NCBI RefSeq assembly: GCF_024723735.1
Contig: NZ_JANQDU010000008.1
Coordinates: forward strand, 1-35,079
Direction: 5' to 3'
DNA: 35,079 bases
Source: Frigidibacter sp. ROC022
Lineage (GTDB): Bacteria; Pseudomonadota; Alphaproteobacteria; Rhodobacterales; Rhodobacteraceae
In this document: piece after piece, positions 8,234 to 15,875 of the stretch
How positions within the stretch are numbered: position 1 is the stretch's first letter
Layout of the letters: each line of letters starts with the position of its first letter
Notes under the pieces: generated by a model
The model's input: the letters and a program-made list of their open reading frames with translations, nothing else
What the model was told of the DNA's origin: nothing
The model's database searches: none
Made by a program: the position numbers and the translations under genes

Positions 8234-9187
8234 TCAGTCAGAGCTCAGGCAGCTGTCGATGCTCCTGGCCAGTTCCACCCAGACCGCGCCGGGCGTGGTG
8301 CCGCCGGCCAGCGGGTCGAGTGTGCCCAGCGGTACCCCGGTATCGTCGGAGAGCGACTGGACCAGCGCCGAGGGTTGCTGGGTTTCGGCGAACAGGCAAT
8401 CGGCGCCGCTCTCGGTGATCTGCTGACGCAGGGCCTGCAATCCGGCGGCGCCGGGGCTGGCGGCCTCGCTGTCGGCCAGCGAGGCGACGACATTCACGTC
8501 GAAGGCGTCGGTGAAATAGGTATAGGCATCATGGAACACCACCAGCCGCGCCGCATGATGATCGGCCAGAAGCTCCCTGGCCTCCACCTCGGCCTGGTCC
8601 AACTCGGCCATCACCTTGTCCGCATTGGCGGCATAGGTGGCGGCGTTCTCGGGGTCGAGCTCGGACAGCCTGGCGGCGATCTCGATGGTCATGGCGCGGG
8701 CATTGTCCGGGGAGAGCCAGACATGCGGGTCGATGCTGCCATGCGAATGGCCTTCTTCCTCGTCATGGTCGCCTTCGGCATGGTCATGATCGTCGTGATC
8801 GTCTTCGGCCTCGTCGTCATGGTGATGCTCGCCGCCGAACATCGGCGCTAGATGCGTCATGCCTTCCGCGTCCTCCAGTTCCACCGACATGGCGTCGGGC
8901 GCGGTCGTGTCGATCACCCTTTCCAGCCAGGGGGTCAGGCCATGGCCGATCCAGATCACCGCCTGCGCGTTGGCCAGGTCCCGGGCCTGGCTGGGGCGGA
9001 GCTGGAAGTGGTGCGGATCCGCGCCCGCCGGCACCAGGACGGTCGGCGTTCCCAGCCCCGCCATCACCCCGGACACGAGCCCGGACGTGGGGCCGATATC
9101 GGTCACCACCTTTGGCACCTCGGCCCAACTGGCCACAGGCAGCAGTGTTGCCAGAAGGCCGGCCGTCAGAGTTGGAATAGAACGCAT
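8234..9187 (-). CDS. znuA: Zinc ABC transporter substrate-binding protein ZnuA
   Basis: ZnuA is the periplasmic zinc-binding protein that delivers Zn2+ to ZnuBC. The protein is 317 aa with a signal peptide (MRSIPTLTAGLLATLLPVAS, cleavage likely after AWA-like ASWA at about 22). Zinc ligands fit the family: His59/60 in ADPHHFQL, His155 in DPHVWLSP, His in VVFHDAYTYF and Asp in LGTLDPLAGG. Between about 121 and 150 there is a long His/Asp/Glu-rich loop typical of ZnuA of Gram-negatives. The start at 9187 is preceded by AAGGAG. It is divergent from zur-znuC-znuB with two Zur-type boxes in the 71-bp gap, so transcription should be repressed when zinc is plentiful. Confidence 0.95.
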   Translation of the reverse strand: MRSIPTLTAGLLATLLPVASWAEVPKVVTDIGPTSGLVSGVMAGLGTPTVLVPAGADPHHFQLRPSQARDLANAQAVIWIGHGLTPWLERVIDTTAPDAMSVELEDAEGMTHLAPMFGGEHHHDDEAEDDHDDHDHAEGDHDEEEGHSHGSIDPHVWLSPDNARAMTIEIAARLSELDPENAATYAANADKVMAELDQAEVEARELLADHHAARLVVFHDAYTYFTDAFDVNVVASLADSEAASPGAAGLQALRQQITESGADCLFAETQQPSALVQSLSDDTGVPLGTLDPLAGGTTPGAVWVELARSIDSCLSSD

Positions 9188-9214
9188 GGTTGCTCCTTGT
9201 TGTCTCAGCGGCAT

Positions 9215-9244
9215 TGCTATAATATAACATGTTATAAGATAACA
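9215..9244. promoter_or_regulatory. Two abutting Zur boxes between znuA and zur
   Basis: Box 1, 9215-9229, is TGCTAT-AAT-ATAACA; box 2, 9230-9244, is TGTTAT-AAG-ATAACA, a perfect 6-3-6 inverted repeat. They abut directly, so their centres are 15 bp apart, and the junction creates the perfect palindrome TATAACATGTTATA. This AT-rich island stands out from its surroundings and resembles alphaproteobacterial Zur/Fur-family sites. It sits 28 bp from the znuA ATG and 14 bp from the zur ATG, so it could control both directions. Confidence 0.85.
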
Positions 9245-9258
9245 AATCCGAGGCCGCA

Positions 9259-9762
9259 ATGCCCCATCCCAAATCTGTCGATCCGGCCCAGCCCGTGCCC
9301 GCCTTTTCCGAGCATGATCATGGCAACTGCCGTGGCGACGCGCTGGCCCGCGCCGAGGCCATCGTCGACGCGGCGGGGGGCCGGCTGACCCCGGTGCGGC
9401 GGCGGGCACTGGAGATCCTGCTGTCCGAGCACCGTGCCTTCGGGGCCTACGAGGTGCTGGACCGGCTGACCGAGGACGGCGCCGCGCGGCAGCCTCCGGT
9501 GGCCTATCGGGCGCTGGATTTCCTGGTCGAGATGGGGCTGGCGCATCGGATCAGGCGGCTGAACGCCTTTGCCGCCTGCTCTCATCCCGGCGAGGTTCAC
9601 GCGCCGCTGTTCCTGATCTGCGAGACCTGCAAGGCGGTGGCGGAAACCCCGGCGCCCAAGGTTCGCGAGGCGCTGGAGGATGTGGCGGCCCGGGCCGGTT
9701 TCACCGTGGCGCGCGCCAATGTCGAGGCGGTCGGGCAATGCCCCGCCTGCGCCGCGGCATGA
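9259..9762 (+). CDS. zur: Zinc uptake regulator Zur (Fur family)
   Basis: Zur is a zinc-sensing repressor of zinc uptake genes. The protein is 167 aa. It has a His-rich N-terminal stretch (FSEHDHGNC), a winged-helix region (LTPVRRRALEILLSEHRAFG...PPVAYRALDFLVEMGLAHRI), then the dimerisation and metal domain with CETC (C121, C124) and CPAC (C161, C164) forming the structural zinc site and CSHPGEVH (about 107-114) contributing sensory ligands. The gene opens directly after the two Zur boxes, so it is probably autoregulated. Its stop overlaps the znuC start by 4 bp (ATGA). Zur rather than Fur or PerR is supported by the znu neighbours and the CSHPGE segment. Confidence 0.93.
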   Translation: MPHPKSVDPAQPVPAFSEHDHGNCRGDALARAEAIVDAAGGRLTPVRRRALEILLSEHRAFGAYEVLDRLTEDGAARQPPVAYRALDFLVEMGLAHRIRRLNAFAACSHPGEVHAPLFLICETCKAVAETPAPKVREALEDVAARAGFTVARANVEAVGQCPACAAA

Positions 9763-10562
9763 GCGGGGCCGTGGCCAGACAGGCGCCTGTCGCCAGGGCG
9801 CCCGCCGAGACCCCGCCGCTGATCGAGGCCCGGGATCTGAGCGTGCGCTATGCCCATGGACTGGCGCTGGACGGGATTTCGCTGACGATCCGCGGCGGCG
9901 AGATCGTTACCGTGGTCGGCCCCAACGGCTCGGGCAAATCGACGCTGATCAAGGCGCTGCTGGGCGCGGTGCCATTGGCTTCGGGACAGGTGATCCGGCG
10001 TCCGGGGCTGCGGATCGGCTATGTGCCGCAGAGGCTCGGCATCGACGCCACGATGCCGCTGACCGTGGGGCGCTTCCTGTCGCTGCCGCGGCGGCGCGAT
10101 GCTGCCGAGGTCTCGGGCGCCCTGACCCGTACCGGGGCGGCGGGGCTCGAGGATCGGCCCATCGCCCGGCTCTCGGGTGGCCAGCTGCAGCGGGTGCTGC
10201 TGGCGCGGGCCTTGCTGGCCGGGCCGGATATCCTGATCCTCGACGAGCCGACGCAGGGGCTCGACCAGCCGGGCGCCGCCAGTTTCTACCGGCTGATCGA
10301 AGAGGTCCGCGATGAAACCGGCTGCGCGGTGCTGATGGTGAGCCATGACCTGCATGTGGTGATGAGCGCCTCGGACCGGGTGATCTGCCTGAACCACCAT
10401 ATCTGCTGTCAGGGCTCGCCCAACCATGTCTCGGAAGCGCCCGAGTATCGGGCCCTGTTCGGCGAGGGCACCGGCGGAGCGCTGGCGCTCTACCGTCACG
10501 CGCATGACCACCGCCATGATTCCGGCGACGGGCATGACCACCATCACAACCACGAGACCTGA
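9759..10562 (+). CDS. znuC: Zinc ABC transporter ATP-binding protein ZnuC
   Basis: ZnuC is the ATPase of the ZnuABC importer. The protein is 267 aa with Walker A VVGPNGSGKSTL, Q-loop region IGYVPQRLGID, signature LSGGQLQRVLLARALL and Walker B ILILDEPTQGLD, then MVSHDLHVV with the switch His. The C-terminal 24 residues (about 244-267) are strongly His-rich, with HDHHHNH near the end, as in many ZnuC proteins. The ATG at 9759 was chosen because it overlaps the zur stop as ATGA; an in-frame ATG at 9738 inside zur is possible but adds only a poorly conserved basic stretch. znuB follows after a 94-bp gap containing a hairpin and a possible tiny open frame. Confidence 0.94.
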   Translation: MSGAVARQAPVARAPAETPPLIEARDLSVRYAHGLALDGISLTIRGGEIVTVVGPNGSGKSTLIKALLGAVPLASGQVIRRPGLRIGYVPQRLGIDATMPLTVGRFLSLPRRRDAAEVSGALTRTGAAGLEDRPIARLSGGQLQRVLLARALLAGPDILILDEPTQGLDQPGAASFYRLIEEVRDETGCAVLMVSHDLHVVMSASDRVICLNHHICCQGSPNHVSEAPEYRALFGEGTGGALALYRHAHDHRHDSGDGHDHHHNHET

Positions 10563-10571
10563 GGTCCGGCG

Positions 10572-10664
10572 ATGCACACGTTTCCTACCCCCCAGACGCG
10601 GGGGTCTTCACCACTGCCACGTCCCCATTCCCTGACCGCCGTTGGAGCCGCCTCGAATGCTTGA
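10572..10664 (+). CDS. Possible 30-codon leader ORF between znuC and znuB
   Basis: An ATG at 10572 with GAGG 7 nt upstream opens a 30-codon frame that ends in a TGA at 10662-10664, overlapping the znuB ATG at 10657 by 8 nt. The peptide begins MHTFPTPQTRGSSPLPRPHS and has no recognisable domain. A stop overlapping the next start could couple znuB translation to this frame. Chance is a serious alternative for so short a frame in GC-rich DNA; conservation would have to decide. Confidence 0.25.
   Translation: MHTFPTPQTRGSSPLPRPHSLTAVGAASNA
10587..10605 (+). promoter_or_regulatory. Hairpin in the znuC-znuB gap
   Basis: ACCCCC (10587-10592) pairs with GGGGGT (10600-10605) around a 7-nt loop. There is no T-run after it, so it is not a textbook terminator. 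It could stabilise or attenuate the transcript between the ATPase and permease genes. Confidence 0.4.
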
Positions 10665-11439
10665 TGATTTCCTGATCCGCGCTGCCCTGGCCGGGATCGG
10701 CGTGGCGCTGGCGGCGGGGCCGCTGGGCGTCTTCGTGGTCTGGCGCCGGATGGCCTATTTCGGTGATGCCACCGCCCATGCGGCGATCCTCGGCGTGGCG
10801 CTGGCGCTGGCCGCCTCGCTGCCGGTGACGGTCGGGGTGCTGGTGGTGGCGCTGGCGATGGCGCTGGCGGTGACATGGCTTGCGGCGCGGGGCCAGAGCA
10901 TGGATGTCGGTCTGGGCGTGCTGGCCCATGCCGCGCTGGCGCTCGGCCTTGTCGCGGTCAGCTTCGTGCCGAATGCGCGGCTGGACCTCTCGGCCTGGCT
11001 CTTCGGTGACATCCTGGCGGTGACGCGCGGCGATCTGGCGGTGATCTGGAGCGGTGCGGCGCTGGTCGTTGCGCTGATCGGATGGAGATGGGGGCGGCTG
11101 CTGACCTCGACGGTCTCGGAGGATCTGGCGCAATCGGCCGGGATCAACCCGGGGCGGGAGCGGCTGATCCTGATCCTGGCGCTGGCCGTCACCGTGGCGG
11201 TGGCGCTGAAGGTGGTCGGGGCGCTGCTGATCAGCGCCTTGCTGCTGATCCCGGCGGCAGCGGCGCGCGCGGTGGCCCGCTCGCCCGAGGCGATGGTGCT
11301 GGGCGCGGTCGGGATCGGCATACTGGCGACGTTGGGCGGGCTGGGCCTGTCGCTGCGGCTCGACTCCCCGGCAGGGCCCTCGATCGTCGCCGCGGCGGCG
11401 GTGGTCTATGCGCTGACCCTGCTGTGGCGGCGGCCCTGA
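10657..11439 (+). CDS. znuB: Zinc ABC transporter permease ZnuB
   Basis: ZnuB is the inner-membrane channel of the ZnuABC zinc importer. The protein is 260 aa and nearly all hydrophobic, with seven or more apparent helices. It begins MLDDFLIRAALAGIGVALAAG and has the family blocks GPLGVFVVWRRMAYFGDATAHAA and VKVVGALLISALLLIPAAAAR (here LKVVGALLIS...). The ATG at 10657 is preferred over an in-frame TTG at 10642; a GGAG at 10644-10647 lies 9 nt upstream. It ends 15 bp from the convergent TauE/SafE-type permease gene. Confidence 0.93.
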   Translation: MLDDFLIRAALAGIGVALAAGPLGVFVVWRRMAYFGDATAHAAILGVALALAASLPVTVGVLVVALAMALAVTWLAARGQSMDVGLGVLAHAALALGLVAVSFVPNARLDLSAWLFGDILAVTRGDLAVIWSGAALVVALIGWRWGRLLTSTVSEDLAQSAGINPGRERLILILALAVTVAVALKVVGALLISALLLIPAAAARAVARSPEAMVLGAVGIGILATLGGLGLSLRLDSPAGPSIVAAAAVVYALTLLWRRP

Positions 11440-11451
11440 CCGCGGCCGCGG
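11440..11451. other. 12-bp perfect palindrome between convergent genes
   Basis: CCGCGGCCGCGG fills most of the 15-bp gap between the znuB stop and the stop of the opposite-strand permease gene. It can form a very short CCGC/GCGG stem on either RNA. No T-run is present, so a terminator role is weakly supported, and in GC-rich DNA such a palindrome may be chance. Confidence 0.3.
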
Positions 11452-11454
11452 GGT

Positions 11455-12204
11455 CTAGCTGAGCAGCGCCCGCGTCACGCCCAGCACGGCTAGCACCAGC
11501 AGCAGCAGGACGGCGCTGCGGCGGAAAGCCTGCGGGCTGGCTGCGAGGAAATGGCGCCCGCCCAGCAGGATGCCCGCGGTCAGGATCGGCAGCGCCATTG
11601 CCGCCGCCAGCAGGGTCTGGCCGCTCACCAGCCCCGCGACCCCCATTATCGGCAGGGTCATCAGGTCGAGCCCGGTGATATAGACGACCAGCGTGGCCCG
11701 GAACATTGCCGCCGGGATCGGCTGCGCCGCCAGCAGCGCCGCCACCGGCAGCCCGCCGACCCCGGCACCGTTGGCCAGTCCCGAGGCGATGCCGACCGAG
11801 ACCTGCCCGGCAGCGCCCAGCGGCCGGCGCAACTGCCAGCCTATCAGCAGTACCAGGCTCAGGCAGCCGATGATGGCCGAGACCACCAGCCGCGCGGTCT
11901 CGGGGCTGGCATGGCTCAGCGCCAGCACCGACAGCGGCACCGCCAGGGCCGCGCCGATCAGCATCAGCCCGGCCCGGCGCCAGTCCACCGCGCCGCGGAT
12001 GCCGCGCGCCTGCACGGCGGTCATCAGGATTTCGCACAGGAACACCACCGGGATCAGCGGCAGCGGATTGGTCAGCAGGGCGGCGAAGGCGATGAACACC
12101 GCCGAGAAGCCGAAACCGGAATAGCCCCGCACGAAAGCCGCGACGAACAGTGCCACGCCCAGCACCGCCGCCAGTCCCGGGTCGAGACCGAAGGGCAGGC
12201 TCAC
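11455..12204 (-). CDS. TauE/SafE (TSUP) family membrane permease
   Basis: This is a 249-aa inner-membrane protein of the sulfite exporter TauE/SafE family. It has about eight hydrophobic helices in two similar halves. The first contains [20 protein letters not shown], where RG.SGFG is the family hallmark; the second contains [16 protein letters not shown]. Members move organosulfur anions, sulfite or other small organic acids, and the substrate here is unknown. The start is a GTG at 12204 overlapping the argC stop (GTGA), so it is translated with argC, though no functional link to arginine synthesis is evident. Confidence 0.85.
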   Translation of the reverse strand: MSLPFGLDPGLAAVLGVALFVAAFVRGYSGFGFSAVFIAFAALLTNPLPLIPVVFLCEILMTAVQARGIRGAVDWRRAGLMLIGAALAVPLSVLALSHASPETARLVVSAIIGCLSLVLLIGWQLRRPLGAAGQVSVGIASGLANGAGVGGLPVAALLAAQPIPAAMFRATLVVYITGLDLMTLPIMGVAGLVSGQTLLAAAMALPILTAGILLGGRHFLAASPQAFRRSAVLLLLVLAVLGVTRALLS

Positions 12205-13115
12205 AGCCCGATGGTCTGGTCCAGGCCCAGCATCAGGTTGAGGTTCTGCACAGCTGCGCCCGAGGCGCCCTTGCCGAGATTGTCGAGCACCGCCACCAGC
12301 GCCGCCGCGCCGGTCGCGGGATTGCCGTGCACCGACAGCTCCAGCCGGTTGGTGCCGTTCAGGCGTTGCGGGTAGACCCTTGGCGAGTCGGTCTCGGCGG
12401 GGACGACAGCGACAAAGGGGCAGCCTTCGTAGCGGGCCTTCAGCGCCGTTTCCGCCGCCGCCAGCCCGTCCGCATCCAGATCGAGCTGCACCGCCACCGC
12501 CATGCCCTGCGCATAGGCGCCGACCGAGGGCACGAAGACCGGCGCCCGGTCCAGCAGCCCGTGACGGGTGATTTCGGGCAGATGCTTATGGCCCTGCGCG
12601 GCGGCATAGAGGAACGAGCCGTCAACGGCGCCCGAGCGGTATTCCTCGATCATCGACTTGCCGCCGCCGGTATAGCCCGAGACACCGCTGATCGCGGGCG
12701 GGGTGGCGGGGTCGATCAGCCCGGCCTCGACCAGCGGCCGGATCAACGCGATGGCGCAGGTCGACCAGCAGCCGGGGTTCGAGACATATTTCGCCGCCGC
12801 GATCGCCCGGGCCTGGCCCGGGGTCATTTCGGGAAAGCCGAAGGTCCAGCCGGGGTCGATCCGATGCGCGGTCGAGGCGTCGATGATCCGGGTCGGCAGT
12901 TCCGTCAGCTCTGCCACGATCTCGTGCACCGCGGCATCGGGGAGGCAGAGAATGGCGACCTCGGCCTCGGCATGGGCCGCCAGCCTGGCGGCCTTGTCCT
13001 TGCGCAGTTCGGGGTCGATCTGGATCAGCTCGATATCGTCACGGCTCAGCAGGCGGTCGCGGATCTGCAACCCCGTCGTGCCAACCTCGCCATCGATGAA
13101 GACCTTGTGGGCCAT
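12201..13115 (-). CDS. argC: N-acetyl-gamma-glutamyl-phosphate reductase (type 2)
   Basis: ArgC reduces N-acetyl-glutamyl phosphate to the semialdehyde in arginine synthesis using NADPH. The protein is 304 aa, the length of the shorter type 2 ArgC. The nucleotide-binding [10 protein letters not shown] is at 9-18, AILCLPDAA at about 54-62, and the catalytic Cys116 lies in [29 protein letters not shown] and GHKHLPEI are further ArgC blocks. The ATG at 13115 ([10 protein letters not shown]) is preferred over the one at 13145; GGAG lies 8 nt upstream. Upstream in the same direction are a cation diffusion facilitator and a pseudouridine synthase gene; downstream is the overlapping TSUP permease. 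Confidence 0.94.
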   Translation of the reverse strand: MAHKVFIDGEVGTTGLQIRDRLLSRDDIELIQIDPELRKDKAARLAAHAEAEVAILCLPDAAVHEIVAELTELPTRIIDASTAHRIDPGWTFGFPEMTPGQARAIAAAKYVSNPGCWSTCAIALIRPLVEAGLIDPATPPAISGVSGYTGGGKSMIEEYRSGAVDGSFLYAAAQGHKHLPEITRHGLLDRAPVFVPSVGAYAQGMAVAVQLDLDADGLAAAETALKARYEGCPFVAVVPAETDSPRVYPQRLNGTNRLELSVHGNPATGAAALVAVLDNLGKGASGAAVQNLNLMLGLDQTIGL

Positions 13116-13232
13116 GATCCCGCTCCGAACCTGTTCGGCCTGCATATGCGGCGGGACGGGGCTTCAGGGCAACCGAATTCCGCCGATCCGGCGCGATTCC
13201 GGCCTCTGCGGCGCCATCCGCCCGCATTCTTA

Positions 13233-14147
13233 CTAGCGGCTGGGGTCCTCGGGGTGCGGCACGACCCCCACCGGGTCCATGTGAATGATCACATCGGCCT
13301 GTGGATGCGCCCGCAGGATCGCCCTGCGCAGCGCGGCGCCGATCTCGTGCGCAGCGTCCAGGCTCTGCTCGCCATCGAGTTCGATATGCAGGTTGACGAA
13401 GACCCGGCTGCCCGATTGCCGGGTCCGCAGGTCGTGAAATCCATGCACCCCGGGCCAGTCGCTGGCGATCTTTCCGATGCTGGCGACCAGTTCCGGGTCG
13501 GCGGTGCGGTCCATCAGCGCATCCCAGGCCCGCTTGCCGATCCGTGCCGCGCCGAGCGTCATCAGCGCCGCCGCGCCCAGGGCCACGACGCTGTCGACAT
13601 TGGCCAGCCCGAACCGGGCCGAGGCGACCAGCGCCAGGATCGCGCCGATGCCGGGAATCAGGTCTCCCAGGTAGTGCAGCGAATCGGCGGCCACCACCTT
13701 GTTGCCGGTCCGCGCCGCCACCCGCCGTTGCCAGAGCACCAGGGCTACCGTCAGCACGATCGAGAACCCCATGACGGCGATGCCCTCGGCTTCGGACTCG
13801 AGTTTCTCGGGCTGCGAGGTGATCAGCCGCCGCGCCGCCGCCACCGCGATCACCGCCGCCGAGGCCAGGATGAACAGCGCCTGACCCAGGGCCGCCAGAT
13901 CCTCGGCCGAGTTGTGGCCGAAGGCGTGGTCCTCATCGGCCGGCTTCGCGGCATAGATGATCGCCGCCAGCCCGGCGGCCGAGACCATCAGGTCGAGCCC
14001 CGAATCGGCCAGCGAGGCCGCCACCGACAGCGATCCGGTCGCCGCGAAGGCCCAGAACTTGGCCAGGATCAGCACCAGGGCGACGGCGACCGAGGCCATC
14101 CCTGCCGAGAGATTCAGGCGCCGGTTGTCTTGCAGCGGAGCAGTCAT
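13233..14147 (-). CDS. Cation diffusion facilitator (FieF-like metal exporter)
   Basis: This inner-membrane divalent-metal/H+ antiporter of 304 aa has about six helices followed by a cytoplasmic domain. The transport-site residues match E. coli FieF in pattern: D48 and D52 in SLADSGLD, and H158 and D162 in DSLHYLGD. That D-D-H-D set is typical of Fe/Zn/Cd-exporting FieF and differs from the H-D-H-D of strict zinc ZitB proteins. HAFGHNSAEDLAALGQ is the conserved loop after helix 2. The C-terminal domain includes HGFHDLRTRQSGSRVFVNLH. The ATG at 14147 is preceded by GAGG overlapping the stop of the upstream pseudouridine synthase gene, so the two are likely co-transcribed. Confidence 0.9.
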   Translation of the reverse strand: MTAPLQDNRRLNLSAGMASVAVALVLILAKFWAFAATGSLSVAASLADSGLDLMVSAAGLAAIIYAAKPADEDHAFGHNSAEDLAALGQALFILASAAVIAVAAARRLITSQPEKLESEAEGIAVMGFSIVLTVALVLWQRRVAARTGNKVVAADSLHYLGDLIPGIGAILALVASARFGLANVDSVVALGAAALMTLGAARIGKRAWDALMDRTADPELVASIGKIASDWPGVHGFHDLRTRQSGSRVFVNLHIELDGEQSLDAAHEIGAALRRAILRAHPQADVIIHMDPVGVVPHPEDPSR

Positions 14148-14157
14148 CGTGCCCGCC

Positions 14158-15156
14158 TCAGCCGTCGCGCGGTCCGCGCCGCGGCGCGGGCCCCCGCCGG
14201 GCACCGCCCGCAGCAGGCTTGCCGCCGCCCGGCTTGCCGCGGCCGGGCTTGCCCCTCGGTCCGTCGCCTGGGGCCCTTCCGGCGGTCTTGGGAGCCGGTT
14301 TCGGGCCCGCCTTCCGGCCCGGGCGGGCGCCCGGCTTGGCCGCGGCCTTGCGGCGCCCGTCGCCGCCGGCGCCGGTGTCCGGCTTTTCCAGCCCCAGTTG
14401 CTCGCGCAGCACCTTCTGGCGCACCTCTTCCACCTCGCCGGGTTTCAGCGTGCCGAGCCGGAACGGGCCGTAGGAAATCCGGATCAGCCGGTTCACCACC
14501 AGGCCGATCGCCTCCATGGCGCGTCTGATCTCGCGGTTGCGGCCCTCGCGAATCGCAACGGTCAGCCAGGCATTGGCACCCTGCTGGCGGTCCAGCCCGA
14601 CCTCCATCGGCTGGAACTTCTCGCCCTCGATCTCGATCCCGCGGCGCAGCGGTGCCAGCATCGCGTCGTCCGGCGTGCCCTTGACCCGGACCCGATACCT
14701 GCGCAGCCAGCCGGTCGCCGGCAGTTCCAGCCTGCGCTTCACCCCGCCGTCATTGGTCAGCAGCAGCAGCCCTTCCGAGGTCAGGTCGAGCCGACCGACC
14801 GGCATCACCCGGGGCAGGCCCTCGGGCATCCGGTCGTAGATCGTCTCCCGGCCCAGCTCGTCGCGGGTCGTCGTCACCAGCCCGGCGGGCTTGTGATAGA
14901 GCCAGAGCCGCGGCGGTTCGGGGTCCGCCACCGGCTGGCCGTCGACGGTGATCCTGTCCTTCGGTCCGACATTCAGCGCCGGCGAGGTGATCACCGCGCC
15001 GTTCACCGCGATCCGGCCCGCGGCCACCATGCGTTCCACCTCGCGGCGGCTGGCGACACCGGCGCGGGCCAGATGCTTGGCGATCCGCTCTCCCGGACGG
15101 GTCGGCGGCGGCGCATTCGGGTCTTCCTCGGGCGGGTCGGCGGGGCGATCGGTCAT
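14158..15156 (-). CDS. rRNA pseudouridine synthase, RluB/RsuA family, with basic tail
   Basis: The enzyme makes pseudouridine in ribosomal RNA, probably 23S as for RluB. The protein is 332 aa. An S4 RNA-binding domain occupies about 22-70 (IAKHLARAGVASRREVERMV). The catalytic block GRLDLTSEGLLLLTNDG places Asp124 as the nucleophile, and later blocks AIREGRNREIRRAMEAIG and RISYGPFRLGTLKPGE fit the family. Residues about 259-332 form a low-complexity Gly/Lys/Arg/Pro/Ala tail, probably disordered and RNA-binding. The start at 15156 keeps a short acidic/Pro leader. It is divergent from tadA, another RNA-modifying gene, across a 103-bp gap. Confidence 0.9.
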   Translation of the reverse strand: MTDRPADPPEEDPNAPPPTRPGERIAKHLARAGVASRREVERMVAAGRIAVNGAVITSPALNVGPKDRITVDGQPVADPEPPRLWLYHKPAGLVTTTRDELGRETIYDRMPEGLPRVMPVGRLDLTSEGLLLLTNDGGVKRRLELPATGWLRRYRVRVKGTPDDAMLAPLRRGIEIEGEKFQPMEVGLDRQQGANAWLTVAIREGRNREIRRAMEAIGLVVNRLIRISYGPFRLGTLKPGEVEEVRQKVLREQLGLEKPDTGAGGDGRRKAAAKPGARPGRKAGPKPAPKTAGRAPGDGPRGKPGRGKPGGGKPAAGGARRGPAPRRGPRDG

Positions 15157-15259
15157 GGCCTGTCCTAGCCCGAGCCGGGGGCCGAGGAAAGCCGCTTGCG
15201 CGGGCGGGCGCGAAGGATTGCCGCTTGCGTGGCAGGTCGGGGACGGGGAGAAAGGGCGG

Positions 15260-15706
15260 ATGTTCACACCGCATATGGACCTGGCCCTGAGCGAAGCCCG
15301 CGCCGCCGCGACCCGCGGCGAGGTGCCGGTGGGCGCGGTGCTGCTGGCTCCGGACGGGAGGGTGGTGGCCCGGGCCGGGAACCGGACCCGCGAACTGGCC
15401 GATCCGACGGCCCATGCCGAGATTCTGGCGATCCGCGCCGCCTGCGCCGCCGCCGGGTCCGAGCGGCTGCCTGGGCATGTGCTCTATGTGACGCTGGAAC
15501 CCTGCCCGATGTGTGCGGCCGCGATCTCGGCGGCCCGGATCGCGCGGCTGGTCTATGGCGCCGCCGACCCGAAGTCGGGCGGCGTGGCGCAGGGGCCGCG
15601 GGTCTTTACCCATCCGCAATGCCATCATGTCCCGGAAGTGATCGACGGGATCGGCGCCGAAGCCTCGGAGGCGCTGCTGAAGGGGTTCTTCGCCGGGCGC
15701 CGGTGA
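15260..15706 (+). CDS. tadA: tRNA-specific adenosine deaminase
   Basis: TadA deaminates the wobble adenosine of tRNA-Arg(ACG) to inosine and is essential in most bacteria. The protein is 148 aa. The zinc-deaminase motifs are HAEILAIRAAC with H52 and catalytic E54, and LEPCPMCAAAI with C82 and C85. Residues VPVGAVLLAPDG and the C-terminal HHVPEVIDGIGAEASEALL agree with the family. The ATG at 15260 has GGGGAG about 9 nt upstream; another ATG at 15275 would shorten the protein by five residues. It is monocistronic, convergent with the UPF0173 hydrolase gene. Confidence 0.93.
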   Translation: MFTPHMDLALSEARAAATRGEVPVGAVLLAPDGRVVARAGNRTRELADPTAHAEILAIRAACAAAGSERLPGHVLYVTLEPCPMCAAAISAARIARLVYGAADPKSGGVAQGPRVFTHPQCHHVPEVIDGIGAEASEALLKGFFAGRR

Positions 15707-15737
15707 GGGCAGGACGGCCCGGTTCGGGCCACCCCGT

Positions 15738-15782
15738 GGCCGTCGCCGGGACCGTGTCGGGCCCTGCCCTCCGGCGACGGCC
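15738..15782 (+). terminator. Long GC-rich hairpin after tadA
   Basis: GGCCGTCGCCGG (15738-15749) pairs perfectly with CCGGCGACGGCC (15771-15782) around a 21-nt loop, 31 bp after the tadA stop. A 12-bp perfect GC stem is very stable. There is no T-run right after it, so it may act as a processing barrier or Rho-assisted terminator. It works equally for the convergent gene on the other strand. Confidence 0.5.
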
Positions 15783-15812
15783 CCGGGCCGGGGGCTGCGG
15801 ACGGGCAGGGCG

Positions 15813-15842
15813 GGAGCCTCCGGCGGGAGTATTTGGAACCCG
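15813..15842. repeat. 30-bp intergenic repeat, copy 2 (inverted relative to copy 1)
   Basis: This matches the reverse complement of 3937-3966 at 28 of 30 positions. Read on the plus strand it has CCTCCGGCGGGAGTATTT and lies 106 bp downstream of tadA, between the convergent tadA and UPF0173 genes. The orientation relative to the upstream gene is the same as at copy 1 after galM. Confidence 0.75.
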
Positions 15843-15875
15843 TAGATGCGCGCCGGGCCCCGGAGGGGGCGCAGG

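Noticed and set aside
12150-14528. 792-codon plus-strand open frame
   Set aside because: It is antisense to argC, the CDF gene and part of the pseudouridine synthase gene, all of which have intact catalytic motifs.
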